From assembly GCA_031385445.1 (NCBI GenBank), contig JANNBM010000014.1, positions 1 to 54,806 of the forward strand: a stretch of DNA of 54,806 nucleotides, in the 5' to 3' direction. The position numbers were made by a program, and so were the translations under genes. This document shows positions 15,872 to 25,337 of the stretch, piece after piece. The stretch comes from CAIYZT01 sp031385445 (GTDB lineage: Bacteria > Pseudomonadota > Alphaproteobacteria > Rhodobacterales > Rhodobacteraceae). The notes below the pieces were generated by a model. That model made no database searches and had not been told where the DNA came from. It saw only the letters and a list, made by a program, of their open reading frames with translations. Each line of letters starts with the position of its first letter. Position 1 is the stretch's first letter.

Positions 15872-17062
15872 ATGGCCACTGAAATCCAAGCTCAGGCGCA
15901 AGCCACCCTTGACGATGTTGCGAAAGTGACGGCGAAACTTCTGCCCGAACCCGGCACGGCGATCATGACGCTCGCCGACGCGACGCCCGCGCAGGCCGAT
16001 GAGATCAACAAGCGGATCGCCGAGATCGACATGGGCAACACTCAGTCGATCATCTCGTTCGGGGCCGGCGCGCAGGCCGAATTGCAAGTGATCAGCCAGC
16101 AGATGCTGGAAGGCGTGAAGAACAAGGATGTGGGGCCCGCGGGCGACAGTCTGCGCGATATCGTCACCACTATTCGCGGGTTTTCAAGCGAAGAGATGGA
16201 CCTGTCGCGCGGGCAATCCTGGTGGGAAAAGTTGACCGGAGCGGCAACGCCGATTGCGAAATTTCTCGCGCGATATGAAGAGGTTCAAAGCCAGATCGAC
16301 AAAATCACCACCAACCTTCTGACCCACGAGCAAGTGCTGCTGAAGGACATCAAAAGCCTTGATATCCTGTATGAAAAGACGCTGGATTTCTATGACGAGC
16401 TGGCGCTGTATATCGCGGCGGGCGGGGCGAAGATTGCCAGCCTTGATGCCAAAGACATCCCGGCCAAGGATGCCGCCGTCAAGGCCGCCCCTGAGGCCGA
16501 GCAAGTGAAAATTGCGCAGGAATTGCGCGATCTGCGCGCCGCGCGCGACGATCTGGAACGCCGGGTGCATGATCTGAAGCTGACCCGTCAGGTGACGATG
16601 CAATCGCTGCCGTCGATCCGGCTGGTGCAGGAAAACGACAAGTCTCTGGTCGGCAAGATCAACTCCACCCTCGTGAACACGGTGCCGTTGTGGGAAACGC
16701 AGCTGGCGCAGGCGGTGACGATCCAGCGGTCCAAAGAGGCAGCGGAATCGATCAAGGATGCCAATGATCTGACCAACGAGCTGTTGACCAAGAACGCCGA
16801 AAACCTGCAAGAGGCCAACCGCGTGGTGCGCACCGAGATGGAGCGCGGCGTTTTTGACATCGAGGCGGTGAAATCGGCGAATGCCAGCCTGATCGCCACC
16901 ATCGAGGAAAGCCTCTCGATCGCGGATGAGGGCAAGGCCAAGCGGGCGGCGGCAGAGGTGGAACTGGTCAAGATGGAGCATGATCTGCGCGACACGCTGT
17001 CTTCGGCCAAAGCGCGCGGCACAGCGTCCGGTGGCAATATCGGCGAATCTTTGGGCAGCTGA
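15872..17062 (+). CDS. telA: TelA-family (toxic anion resistance) protein
   Basis: A 396-residue, soluble, almost entirely alpha-helical protein of the TelA/KlaA family, linked to tellurite resistance and envelope stress. Family features are the DMGNTQSIISFGAGAQAEL segment near residue 55 and the WWEKLTG motif with long coiled-coil helices after it. A GAGGA lies just before the ATG. It sits directly between xpaC and the DUF2927 lipoprotein gene, 9 bases from the latter, in a run of same-strand genes from 14896 to 20282 that is probably one operon. Confidence 0.94.
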   Translation: MATEIQAQAQATLDDVAKVTAKLLPEPGTAIMTLADATPAQADEINKRIAEIDMGNTQSIISFGAGAQAELQVISQQMLEGVKNKDVGPAGDSLRDIVTTIRGFSSEEMDLSRGQSWWEKLTGAATPIAKFLARYEEVQSQIDKITTNLLTHEQVLLKDIKSLDILYEKTLDFYDELALYIAAGGAKIASLDAKDIPAKDAAVKAAPEAEQVKIAQELRDLRAARDDLERRVHDLKLTRQVTMQSLPSIRLVQENDKSLVGKINSTLVNTVPLWETQLAQAVTIQRSKEAAESIKDANDLTNELLTKNAENLQEANRVVRTEMERGVFDIEAVKSANASLIATIEESLSIADEGKAKRAAAEVELVKMEHDLRDTLSSAKARGTASGGNIGESLGS

Positions 17063-17071
17063 CCGTCTCTT

Positions 17072-18013
17072 ATGCCCATTCTTCCCGCTCGCAGGCCCCG
17101 GTTTTGCATCGCTTTGGCGGTGCTGTTGGGGCTTGCGGGCTGTGATCCTGCGCCCCCCGTGGCGCGCCCGCCGCCCGTCATTGTTGCGGCCCCGATCCCG
17201 GTTGAAACCGCAGCCAGCCGCAGCGAGCGAGCCTATTATGCCCAAACGCAGCAAACGCTTTTGTCGTCGGGGCTGCTGCGCACCGATGGCGGTGGCCCGG
17301 ATGCGCCGTTTGACGCGGCGCGGCTGACGCAGAATTTCCTGAAAATCGCGTTTTACGACGAATATGATCCCGCGCTGAACGGCTTGGTGCAGAAAGAGGC
17401 GGCTTCGACGCTGGGCCGCTGGCAGCAGCCGGTGCGCCTGTCGGTCGAATTCGGCGCATCGGTCACGGACGCCCAGCAAGCGACCGAGCGGGCGCGCGTC
17501 GGCTCGTATCTGGGGCGGTTGCAGGCTTTGACCGGGCATCCGATTTCAATGGTGGACCGGCGGGCGAATTTCGTGCTGTTCATCGGCAGCATCGACGAGC
17601 GCCGCGCGCTTGGGCCGCGTATCGCCGAAGTTTTGCCGGGCCTTTCGGGCGATCTGGTACGCGGCGTCACGCAGATGGGGCACGCGAATTTCTGTCTGGT
17701 CTATGTCAATACCGACCCGTCCGGCGTAGTGAAACAAAGCGCGATGGCGGTGATCCCATCCGAATTGCCCGACCTGATGCGCCTGATGTGCCTGCACGAG
17801 GAACTGGCGCAGGGGCTTGGCCTTGGCAATGACAGCCGCGCCGCGCGGCCATCGATTTTCAACGATGATAACGAATTTGCCACCCTGACCGCGCAGGATG
17901 AATGGATGCTGCGAATGCTCTATTCACCCGACCTTCGCCCCGGCATGACCGAGGCAGAAGCGCGGCCCATTGTGGAATCTCTTGCAAGCCGCCTTCTGGG
18001 CGGCGAAACTTGA
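17072..18013 (+). CDS. DUF2927-domain lipoprotein
   Basis: A 313-residue exported lipoprotein. The N-terminus has a hydrophobic stretch and lipobox LAGC (Cys24), followed by a Pro-rich linker and a globular domain of the DUF2927 type. The motif CLHEELAQGLGLGNDS resembles an HExxxxxxGLxN metalloprotease site, which suggests a zinc-binding or protease-like role, but no activity is known for the family. The gene begins 9 bases after telA, so a periplasmic partner is built into this membrane module. Confidence 0.88.
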   Translation: MPILPARRPRFCIALAVLLGLAGCDPAPPVARPPPVIVAAPIPVETAASRSERAYYAQTQQTLLSSGLLRTDGGGPDAPFDAARLTQNFLKIAFYDEYDPALNGLVQKEAASTLGRWQQPVRLSVEFGASVTDAQQATERARVGSYLGRLQALTGHPISMVDRRANFVLFIGSIDERRALGPRIAEVLPGLSGDLVRGVTQMGHANFCLVYVNTDPSGVVKQSAMAVIPSELPDLMRLMCLHEELAQGLGLGNDSRAARPSIFNDDNEFATLTAQDEWMLRMLYSPDLRPGMTEAEARPIVESLASRLLGGET

Positions 18014-18047
18014 CCCCGCGCAAGCTGCGCACCGAAGGAGTAAGGCC

Positions 18048-19136
18048 ATGGTTTTCGATTTCCTAAAGGGCGAATTCATTGACGTCATCAGCTATTTGGA
18101 TGACACGCGCGACACGATGGTCTGGCGGTTTGAACGCAGCGGCAATGCCATCAAATACGGCGCCAAGCTGACCGTGCGTGAGGGGCAGGCGGCGGTTTTC
18201 ATTCACGAAGGGCAGCTGGCCGATGTGTTCGGGCCGGGGCTTTATATGCTTGAAACCAATAACATGCCGATCATGACGACCCTGCAGCACTGGGATCACG
18301 GCTTTGACAGCCCGTTCAAATCCGAGGTGTATTTCGTCAACACAACGCGCTTTAATGACCAAAAATGGGGCACCAAGAATCCGATCATGGCGCGCGATCC
18401 CGAATTCGGCCCGGTGCGCCTGCGCGCCTTTGGCACCTATTCGATGCGCGTGTCCGATCCGGGCAAATTCCTGACCGAGATTGTCGGCACGGACGGCGAA
18501 TTTACCGCCGACGAGATCAGCTTTCAAATTCGCAACGTGATCTTGCAAGAGGTTTCCACGGTGCTGGCGAAATCGGGGATCCCGGTGCTGGATATGGCGG
18601 CCAATACTGCCGATCTGGGCAAGATTATCACCACCGCCATCAGCCCGAAAATCGCGGAATATGGGATTTCGATTCCGGAGTTTTACATCGAGAACGTCTC
18701 GCTTCCTGAAGAGGTCGAGAAGGTGCTGGACAAGCGCACCTCGATCGGGATCGCGGGCGATCTGAACAAATACATGCAGTTCAATGCCGCCGAGGGCATG
18801 GCGAATCCCGCGTCTGGCATGGGCGCGGTTGTGGGCGCGGGCATGGCGGCCGGGATGGGGATGACTATGGCAGGGGGGGCTGGGCCCTGGGGCGGCGCTG
18901 CCGCCCCTATGGCGCCGCCGCCGCCGCCCGCTGCCGCAAAAGCGTGGCATCTGGCCGAAAACGGCGTGTCGAGCGGTCCCTTTGCCGAGGCTGATCTGGC
19001 CGCGATGGCAGCTTCGGGCAAGCTTGGCCGCGCCTCGCAAGTCTGGACTGCCGGGCAAGATGGCTGGAAGGCCGCCGGGGATACCGAATTGGCGCGGCTT
19101 TTGGCCCAAGTTCCGCCGCCCCCACCCGGAGTGTGA
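18048..19136 (+). CDS. SPFH-domain protein with C-terminal GYF-like (DUF4339) module
   Basis: A 362-residue protein of the YdjI-like (virion-core-type) SPFH group. The SPFH region covers roughly residues 25-235, then a Gly/Ala/Met-rich hydrophobic stretch (about 250-285), a Pro run, and a GYF_2/DUF4339-like module at about 299-352 (WHLAENGVSSGPF...). In Bacillus, YdjI acts with the membrane protein YdjG and the stress protein PspA, and carries a zinc ribbon at this end; here a GYF-like module takes that place. The ATG at 18048 follows GAAGGAG. A longer frame from 17970 overlaps the DUF2927 gene and is rejected. Confidence 0.9.
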   Translation: MVFDFLKGEFIDVISYLDDTRDTMVWRFERSGNAIKYGAKLTVREGQAAVFIHEGQLADVFGPGLYMLETNNMPIMTTLQHWDHGFDSPFKSEVYFVNTTRFNDQKWGTKNPIMARDPEFGPVRLRAFGTYSMRVSDPGKFLTEIVGTDGEFTADEISFQIRNVILQEVSTVLAKSGIPVLDMAANTADLGKIITTAISPKIAEYGISIPEFYIENVSLPEEVEKVLDKRTSIGIAGDLNKYMQFNAAEGMANPASGMGAVVGAGMAAGMGMTMAGGAGPWGGAAAPMAPPPPPAAAKAWHLAENGVSSGPFAEADLAAMAASGKLGRASQVWTAGQDGWKAAGDTELARLLAQVPPPPPGV

Positions 19137-19139
19137 CCT

Positions 19140-20282
19140 TTGGAAACCGTGACTGAGCAATATCGTTGGCCCTGCACCTCTTGCGGGGCCGACCTGACCT
19201 ATGCGCCGGGGCAGACCGAACTGGTGTGCCAGCATTGCGGCCACGCGCAGACGATCAGCGCCGCCCCGGCGGGCAAAAAGGCGCGCGCTTTGGGGGAAAT
19301 TCCCTTGGCGCGCGGGCTGGCGGAGGCTGAGGATACCGCTGTTACCGACGAGGTACGCAGCGCAACTTGCCCGTCCTGCGGCGCGGTGGTTGAATTTTCC
19401 GGCGCAAGTCACGCGGCCAATTGCCCGTTCTGTGCAACCCCTGTTGTCGTCGATACCGGCACGCACCGCCGCCTGAAACCGCAGGCATTGGTGCCCTTCG
19501 CGCTGACCGAAAACACCGCGCGCGATGAGCTGTCCAAATGGCTCGGCTCTTTGTGGTTCGCGCCGAACGGCCTGCTGGAATACACCCGCAAAGGCCGCAC
19601 CATGGCCGGCATCTACGTGCCGTTCTGGAGCTTTGATGCCGATACCGCAAGCCGCTACACCGGGCAGCGGGGCGAGCATTATTACGAGACGCGTACGGTT
19701 TCAGTGATGGTGAACGGCAAACGCGAGAACCGCGAAGAACGGGTGCAAAAGACGCGCTGGTATCCGGCGTCGGGCCGGGTGTCGCGGTTCTTTGATGATT
19801 TGCTGGTGATGGCGTCCAAAAGCCTGCCCGCGCGGTTGGGCAATGATCTGACGCCATGGGACCTTGGCAAACTGGAAGCTTACACGCCCGACTACCTCGC
19901 CGGGTTTCAGGCCGAAGGCTATACCGTGCTGTTGCCAGAAGGTCATGCCGAGGCGCGCAGCCGGATGGAACGGACCATCGAAAGCGACGTGCGCAGCGAT
20001 ATCGGCGGCGACGAGCAGCAGGTCAGCTCGGTCGATACCGATTGGAACGACGAGACATTCAAGCATATCCTGCTGCCGGTCTGGACCGCGGCCTATAAAT
20101 ATTCGGGCAAAAGCTTTCAGTTTTTGGTGAACGGGCAGACCGGCGAAGTGCAGGGTGAGCGGCCTTACAGCTGGTGGAAGATCGGGTTTGCGGTGCTGGC
20201 GGTGGCGATTGTCATTGCCGGGGCGATTTATCTGAACGATCCGGCCACTTTTGGGCTGCCAGAACCCAGCTGGATGAATTAA
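19140..20282 (+). CDS. Double zinc-ribbon protein with C-terminal membrane anchor (YdjG-like)
   Basis: A 380-residue protein with two zinc ribbons: Cys12/15/30/33 and Cys77/80/95/98. A beta-rich middle domain follows (residues about 110-330), and one transmembrane helix near 345-366 (KIGFAVLAVAIVIAGAIYL). Ribbons would therefore face the cytoplasm and the tail the membrane. It is similar in layout to Bacillus YdjG, the partner of the SPFH protein YdjI. TTG at 19140 is used because a GGAG lies 8 bases upstream; GTG at 19149 is the alternative. It begins 3 bases after the SPFH gene ends. Confidence 0.85.
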   Translation: METVTEQYRWPCTSCGADLTYAPGQTELVCQHCGHAQTISAAPAGKKARALGEIPLARGLAEAEDTAVTDEVRSATCPSCGAVVEFSGASHAANCPFCATPVVVDTGTHRRLKPQALVPFALTENTARDELSKWLGSLWFAPNGLLEYTRKGRTMAGIYVPFWSFDADTASRYTGQRGEHYYETRTVSVMVNGKRENREERVQKTRWYPASGRVSRFFDDLLVMASKSLPARLGNDLTPWDLGKLEAYTPDYLAGFQAEGYTVLLPEGHAEARSRMERTIESDVRSDIGGDEQQVSSVDTDWNDETFKHILLPVWTAAYKYSGKSFQFLVNGQTGEVQGERPYSWWKIGFAVLAVAIVIAGAIYLNDPATFGLPEPSWMN

Positions 20283-20291
20283 GGCGGGGCC

Positions 20292-21260
20292 ATGATGCGC
20301 GTTCTTGACCATGCCCGGATTGCCGAACTGCCGAACCCCTATTTCGGCAAGGTGCGCGATTGCTATGATCTGCCAGCGGATGCCGATCACCCTTTCGGGC
20401 GGCGGATTCTGATTTCGTCTGACCGGATTTCGGCGTTTGACCGCATCCTTGCCGCGATCCCCTGTAAGGGGCAGGTGTTGACGCAATTGGCGCGGTGGTG
20501 GTTTGACCGCACGGGCGATATCTGCGCCAATCATGTGCTCGCCTATCCCGATCCCAATGTGGTGATCGGAAGCCGGGTGAATATTCTGCCTGTCGAAATC
20601 GTGGTGCGGGGGTATCTGGCGGGCAGCACATCTACCTCGGTGCTGACGCAGTACCGGGCGGGTAAACGGGCGATGTATGGGCATGTTTTGCCCGACGGAA
20701 TGCGCGACAATGAGGCGCTTGCGGCGGCGATCATCACCCCGACATCCAAGGCGTTTGATGGCGGCCATGACGAGCCGTTGACCGCAGCCGAGATCGTGGC
20801 GAAGGGGCTGTTGACCGGGGCGCAATGGGACGAGGTTTCGGCCAAGGCGCTGGCGCTGTTTGCGCGCGGGCAATGCATCGCGGCAGAGCGGGGGCTTATT
20901 CTGGTCGATACAAAGTATGAATTTGGCACCGATGCGGCGGGCAATATCCTGCTCGCGGACGAAATTCACACCCCCGACAGCAGCCGCTATTGGATTGCGT
21001 CCGGCTATCAGTCAGCGTTGGAAACGGGTGCGCGTCCGCCCAGTTTTGACAAGGACGTGATCCGGTCCTGGGTCGTGGCGCGCTGCGATCCTTACCGCGA
21101 TGCGATCCCGCAGATTCCCGCCGCGATGATCGAGGCGACCGCGCAGGTTTACGTTCAAGCCTATGAGGCGATCACCGGCGAGACGTTTCAGCCCGACGTG
21201 ACCGGGGCCAGCCCGCTTGACCGGGTTCGGGCCAATCTTGCGCCCTACTTCACGGCTTGA
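20292..21260 (+). CDS. purC: SAICAR synthetase (phosphoribosylaminoimidazole-succinocarboxamide synthase)
   Basis: PurC joins CAIR and aspartate with ATP in purine biosynthesis. The 322-residue product is the longer PurC form and has SSDRISAFDRI, PVEIVVRGYLAGS and VDTKYEFGTD motifs typical of the family. Two adjacent ATGs (20292 and 20295) could start it; a GGCGGGG stretch is upstream. It begins 9 bases after the zinc-ribbon gene, so it may share the long plus-strand transcript, though its function is unrelated housekeeping. Confidence 0.95.
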   Translation: MMRVLDHARIAELPNPYFGKVRDCYDLPADADHPFGRRILISSDRISAFDRILAAIPCKGQVLTQLARWWFDRTGDICANHVLAYPDPNVVIGSRVNILPVEIVVRGYLAGSTSTSVLTQYRAGKRAMYGHVLPDGMRDNEALAAAIITPTSKAFDGGHDEPLTAAEIVAKGLLTGAQWDEVSAKALALFARGQCIAAERGLILVDTKYEFGTDAAGNILLADEIHTPDSSRYWIASGYQSALETGARPPSFDKDVIRSWVVARCDPYRDAIPQIPAAMIEATAQVYVQAYEAITGETFQPDVTGASPLDRVRANLAPYFTA

Positions 21261-21326
21261 GGGCGCACTGTTTGCGCTAACATCGGTGATTGGGATAGGG
21301 TCGCGCAAACTTTCCGGGGGGACCAG

Positions 21327-22250
21327 ATGATTCTTAGCTGTGGCGAAGCGCTGATTGATATGTTGCCGCGCACCTCGACCTTGGGCGAGCGCGCCTTTGC
21401 CCCCTATGCCGGCGGCGCTGTGTTCAATACGGCCATCGCTTTGGGCCGCCTCGGCGCGCCTTCGGCGTTCTTTTCGGGCCTGTCCACCGACATGCTGGGC
21501 GAGATTCTGGCCGAGACGCTGGAAAGCGCCAAAGTTGACATCACCCCTTGCGCACGCTCGGCCCAGCCGACAACGGTGGCCTTCGTCAAACTGGTCGACG
21601 GTCAAGCCACCTATGCCTTTTATGACGAAAACACGGCCGGGCTGATGCTGACGCAGGATCAGCTTCCGGCCGTGCCAGCGGAGGTGGATACGCTGTTTTT
21701 CGGGGGGATATCGCTGGTCAATGATCCGGCGGCCAGCACCTATGCCGCGCTGCAGGCGCGCGAATCTGCGGCGCGGGTCACGATGATCGACCCCAATATC
21801 CGGCTTGGGTTCATCGCGGGCAAAGAGGGCCCTTACCGCGCACGGATCGAGGCGATGATGGCGCGGGCGGATATCGTCAAGCTGTCCGACGAAGATTTGC
21901 ACTGGGTCATGGGGCCGGGCGATGTGGTGGAGCTGGCGCGCAAGATATTGAAAATGGGCCCTAAAATCGTTTTCATCACCGAAGGCGCGGCCGGCGCACG
22001 GGCCATCACCGCCACGCAGTCGCGGTTCGTCGCCTCGCAAAAGGTTGTGGTTGCCGATACCGTCGGCGCGGGCGATACGTTTAATGCCGGGGCTCTTTGC
22101 GCACTGCACGAGGCGGGCGCGCTGACCAAGGCGCGGCTGGCGGCGATCACCGATGCCGAGCTGGACGCGGCCTTGTCGCTGGGCGGGCGCGCCGCCGCCG
22201 TGACCGTGTCTCGGGCGGGCGCAAACCCGCCCTGGCGCAGCGAATTGTGA
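21327..22250 (+). CDS. PfkB-family sugar kinase, likely fructokinase
   Basis: A 307-residue ribokinase-fold kinase that phosphorylates a hexose, most likely fructose, at the expense of ATP. The start ILSCGEALIDMLPR, the AGGAVFNTAIALGRLG nucleotide/sugar motif and the catalytic signature DTVGAGDTFNAG are all present. A GGGGGGA run stands upstream of the ATG. It overlaps the dtd start (GTGA). No dedicated sugar transporter is near, so the substrate is inferred only from sequence type. Confidence 0.88.
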   Translation: MILSCGEALIDMLPRTSTLGERAFAPYAGGAVFNTAIALGRLGAPSAFFSGLSTDMLGEILAETLESAKVDITPCARSAQPTTVAFVKLVDGQATYAFYDENTAGLMLTQDQLPAVPAEVDTLFFGGISLVNDPAASTYAALQARESAARVTMIDPNIRLGFIAGKEGPYRARIEAMMARADIVKLSDEDLHWVMGPGDVVELARKILKMGPKIVFITEGAAGARAITATQSRFVASQKVVVADTVGAGDTFNAGALCALHEAGALTKARLAAITDAELDAALSLGGRAAAVTVSRAGANPPWRSEL

Positions 22251-22690
22251 GGGCGCTGCTGCAGCGCGTCTCGCGCGCGCAGGTGTCGGTTGGCGGCACG
22301 GTTGTGGGCGAGATCGGGGCGGGTTTTGCCATCCTGATCTGCGCGATGCAAGGCGACACCGAGGCGCAGGCCGAACGGCTGGCGGCCAAAATCGCCAAAC
22401 TGCGGGTGTTCAAGGATGCGGCGGGAAAGATGAACCTGTCGGTCAAAGACACCGGCGGCGCGGCGCTGATCGTCAGTCAGTTCACGCTGGCCGCTGATCT
22501 GCGCGGCAACCGTCCGGGGTTTTCAACCGCAGCACCGCCGCAGACGGGTCAAGCCCTGTATGATCATTTCATCGCCCGAATCGCAGCCGAAGGCATTGCC
22601 ACCGCGACCGGCATTTTCGGCGCCGATATGGATCTTGGCCTGAACAACGACGGGCCGGTGACCATCTGGATGGACACCGACGCGTTATAA
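22247..22690 (+). CDS. dtd: D-aminoacyl-tRNA deacylase
   Basis: DTD hydrolyses D-amino acids from mischarged tRNAs. The 147-residue protein begins VRALLQRVSRAQVSV and has the two signature motifs SQFTLAAD and NNDGPVTIWMDT. The GTG at 22247 overlaps the kinase stop (GTGA) and gives a normal family N-terminus. The longer frame from 22097 lies inside the kinase gene. Confidence 0.95.
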   Translation: MRALLQRVSRAQVSVGGTVVGEIGAGFAILICAMQGDTEAQAERLAAKIAKLRVFKDAAGKMNLSVKDTGGAALIVSQFTLAADLRGNRPGFSTAAPPQTGQALYDHFIARIAAEGIATATGIFGADMDLGLNNDGPVTIWMDTDAL

Positions 22691-22705
22691 CCGCAGCACA
22701 AGCGC

Positions 22706-23233
22706 CTATTGAAACGGATTGCCGTCCGCGGTGATGGTGTTCGCGCATTCAATCAGCGCATTCATCGACGCGCGCGAGCCGGACAGCGAATAGTTGATCA
22801 CATCGTCGCCATTTTCCGCCCGCAGGTACAGCCGCGTTCCCGCCGCAACCTCGCCCAGAAACTCCACCGCGCTGTTGTCGTCGGGCAGGTTGAACAGCAC
22901 CGAATTCAGATACAGCTCTGCATCGTTCAGCGTCCATCCTGCGCGGCGATCGATCTGAACGCCCAGATTTGCCGTCTCGCCGGTATCGCCAAAATCCCAC
23001 GAGGTTGAATAGAACTGCAGGCTCACCGACGCATCCGGATGGACCCAGACGGTAAAGCTGTCGGTGGTGTCATCCACCTCTGCCAGACAGGCCACAGTGC
23101 CATCATCATAGGTCACAAACTCAACCTCCCAGTTTTTATACTGGTAGAGCGTCGAAGAACTGGTCTCCGCGAGCGTCATGGTTGCCGAACCGGCCAACAC
23201 CACCCCGCAGAGCCCTTTTGCAAACAGATTCAT
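22706..23233 (-). CDS. Small secreted protein of unknown function
   Basis: A 175-residue exported protein. It starts MNLFAKGLCGVVLAGSATM with a likely signal-peptidase site after TLA, and the mature part is beta-rich and acidic. Two cysteines (in TVACLAEV and LIECANT) could form a disulphide. The C-terminal pattern YSLSGSRASMNALIEC recalls small periplasmic proteins near the IalB family, but the match is weak. It is convergent with dtd, 15 bases apart, and no functional partner is visible. Confidence 0.8.
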   Translation of the reverse strand: MNLFAKGLCGVVLAGSATMTLAETSSSTLYQYKNWEVEFVTYDDGTVACLAEVDDTTDSFTVWVHPDASVSLQFYSTSWDFGDTGETANLGVQIDRRAGWTLNDAELYLNSVLFNLPDDNSAVEFLGEVAAGTRLYLRAENGDDVINYSLSGSRASMNALIECANTITADGNPFQ

Positions 23234-23327
23234 CCCATCCTCCACCGTCATTCGAATGAGGCAAGACTGCTTGAACTTGGCCCTTTCGCCAAGCAAAAAA
23301 ATGGCGTCATTCGGGTTGGATGACCCG

Positions 23328-25223
23328 CTACTTGCGCAGCCACTCCCAGGCTTGCGAAAACTGTCCCAGGACGGCCTGCACCTGCGAATCCGCCATTTGC
23401 GGCTCCGGGGTCAGGCGGGCGACAAGTCCGCGCTTTTTGTCGTCAACCACATCGGTGACGCGGGCGGGCAGGCCGGCGCTCGCCAGCGCAGCGTTATAGG
23501 TGCGGATGATCGCCCGTTTGCGCAGATCGGGTTTGAACACCTTGCCCACGGCGGTCTTTGGCAATTCGTCCAAAATCTCGATATGTTTGGGCTGGGCCGC
23601 GCGTTCGGCAATATGCGCGCCTGCAAAGGCCATCAGCTCGTCAATCGACGCGGTCTTGCCCTTCACCAGCTCCACATAGGCGCAGGGAAGCTCGCCCGCA
23701 TGGGCGTCGGGTTGGCCGATGGCGCCGACGAAGGCCACGGCGGGGTGGCCCATCAGCGCCTCTTCGATCAAGGCCGGGTCGATGTTGTGGCCGCCGCGAA
23801 TAATCAGATCCTTGGCGCGGCCGGTGATGTAAAGATAGCCGTCCGCGTCCAGCCGCCCCAGATCGCCGGTGCGCAGGAACCTATCCATGGCGTAAAGGTC
23901 CTTGTTTTTGTCCGCCTCGGTATAGGTGTGGCCGGTAAAAACGCCCGGATTATCGACGCAAATCTCGCCCACCTCGTCAACCTGGCAATCGCGCATGCCC
24001 CCCTGCCCGTCCGCAGTCAGGATCCGCACCCCGGTATAGGGAAACGGCAAGCCGACCGAACCGATCTTCTTGTTACCATCGGGCGGGTTGATCGACACAA
24101 GGCAGGTGGCTTCGGTCATGCCGTAGCCTTCGATGATCTGCACGCCGGTGGCCTTTTCAAACCGGGCGTACAGTTCCAGCGGCAGCGGGGCAGAGCCGGA
24201 AAACGCGCCGCGCAGGGTGCTGACATTGGCGTTGATCGGCCGCTGCATCAGCGCCGAAAGCGCGGTTGGCACGGTGATCAGATAGGTGACGTTCCAACGC
24301 TCCACCAGCTTCCACAGATTGTCGAATACCCCCTCGCCGCGATAGCCTTGGGGGGTGGGGAAATGCGCGTGTGCGCCCGATGCGATGACCGACATCAGCA
24401 CCGGATAGGCGGCAAAGACGTGAAACATCGGCAAGGGGCACATGATGACATCGGTTTCGCGGAACAAAAGCCCGGCGCCAAGCCAGCCGTTATAAATCAT
24501 CCCCGACACTTTGTGCTGCGCCACCTTTGGCATGCCCGTGGTGCCGCCAGTGTGGAAATAGGCCGCAACGCGGTCTTCGGCGCTGTCGGCAAAGGTCAGC
24601 GCATCCGATGGCATCCGGTCACATTCGCGATTGAAATCAAGCACTTTGGCCGCATGTCGCACCGGGTTTTTCGGCCGGATCAGCGGCACGATAAACCGTT
24701 TGGCCCCGCCAAGGCTGCGGACCAGATCCACCTCCAGCACGGTTTTGACCTCTGGCGCGTGGCGCAAAGCCTCGGCCACCTTTTGCGGCAGATCGGTTTT
24801 GGGAAAGGCCCGCAGGGTGACGACCACCTTCGCCCCGGTTTCGCGCAGGATCGCGGCGATTTGGTCTGGCTCCAACAGCGGGTTGATCGGGTTCACAATC
24901 CCCGCCACGGCGCCCGCCAACAGCGTAACAGCGGTTTCCATGGTGTTTGGCAGGATATAGGCGACCACGTCCGTCTCGCCGATGCCAAGGCTGCGAAACA
25001 GGTTGGCGGTTTGGGTCACGCGGGCAAACAGCGCGTCCCATGACAGGGTTTCAGATTTCGACTGCGGGTCCGAAAGCAGCTGATAGGTGATCGCGGGCCG
25101 CGCGCCATGGGCATTGCGCGTTTTTGCCAAAAAACCGTACATCGACTTGGGCAAACCGCGCGCTGAAAACGGCATTTCCGCCTCTATCGCGCGAACGTCC
25201 GCCAATGACTGAAAGTTCCACAT
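23328..25223 (-). CDS. AMP-dependent acyl-CoA synthetase
   Basis: A 631-residue ANL-superfamily enzyme that activates a carboxylic (probably fatty) acid to its acyl-CoA through an acyl-AMP. Visible are the P-loop-like FHTGGTTGMPKVAQH, the YGMTEATCLVS motif, the hinge region TGDLGRLDADGYLYITGR and the catalytic Lys near the end in PKTAVGKVFKPDLR. A GGGGAGG lies just before the ATG at 25223. It stands alone between a secreted protein gene and an ABC exporter gene, so chain length is unknown. Confidence 0.9.
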   Translation of the reverse strand: MWNFQSLADVRAIEAEMPFSARGLPKSMYGFLAKTRNAHGARPAITYQLLSDPQSKSETLSWDALFARVTQTANLFRSLGIGETDVVAYILPNTMETAVTLLAGAVAGIVNPINPLLEPDQIAAILRETGAKVVVTLRAFPKTDLPQKVAEALRHAPEVKTVLEVDLVRSLGGAKRFIVPLIRPKNPVRHAAKVLDFNRECDRMPSDALTFADSAEDRVAAYFHTGGTTGMPKVAQHKVSGMIYNGWLGAGLLFRETDVIMCPLPMFHVFAAYPVLMSVIASGAHAHFPTPQGYRGEGVFDNLWKLVERWNVTYLITVPTALSALMQRPINANVSTLRGAFSGSAPLPLELYARFEKATGVQIIEGYGMTEATCLVSINPPDGNKKIGSVGLPFPYTGVRILTADGQGGMRDCQVDEVGEICVDNPGVFTGHTYTEADKNKDLYAMDRFLRTGDLGRLDADGYLYITGRAKDLIIRGGHNIDPALIEEALMGHPAVAFVGAIGQPDAHAGELPCAYVELVKGKTASIDELMAFAGAHIAERAAQPKHIEILDELPKTAVGKVFKPDLRKRAIIRTYNAALASAGLPARVTDVVDDKKRGLVARLTPEPQMADSQVQAVLGQFSQAWEWLRK

Positions 25224-25337
25224 GGCCACCTCCCCGTGACATTATTTGCTTTTTTAAGCTTTATGCCATGAAGTTATGCGGTTTGGGGAAGGAAATTTCG
25301 AGGTCCGCCATACGAACGCTGCGTTATTTTCGCCGGG

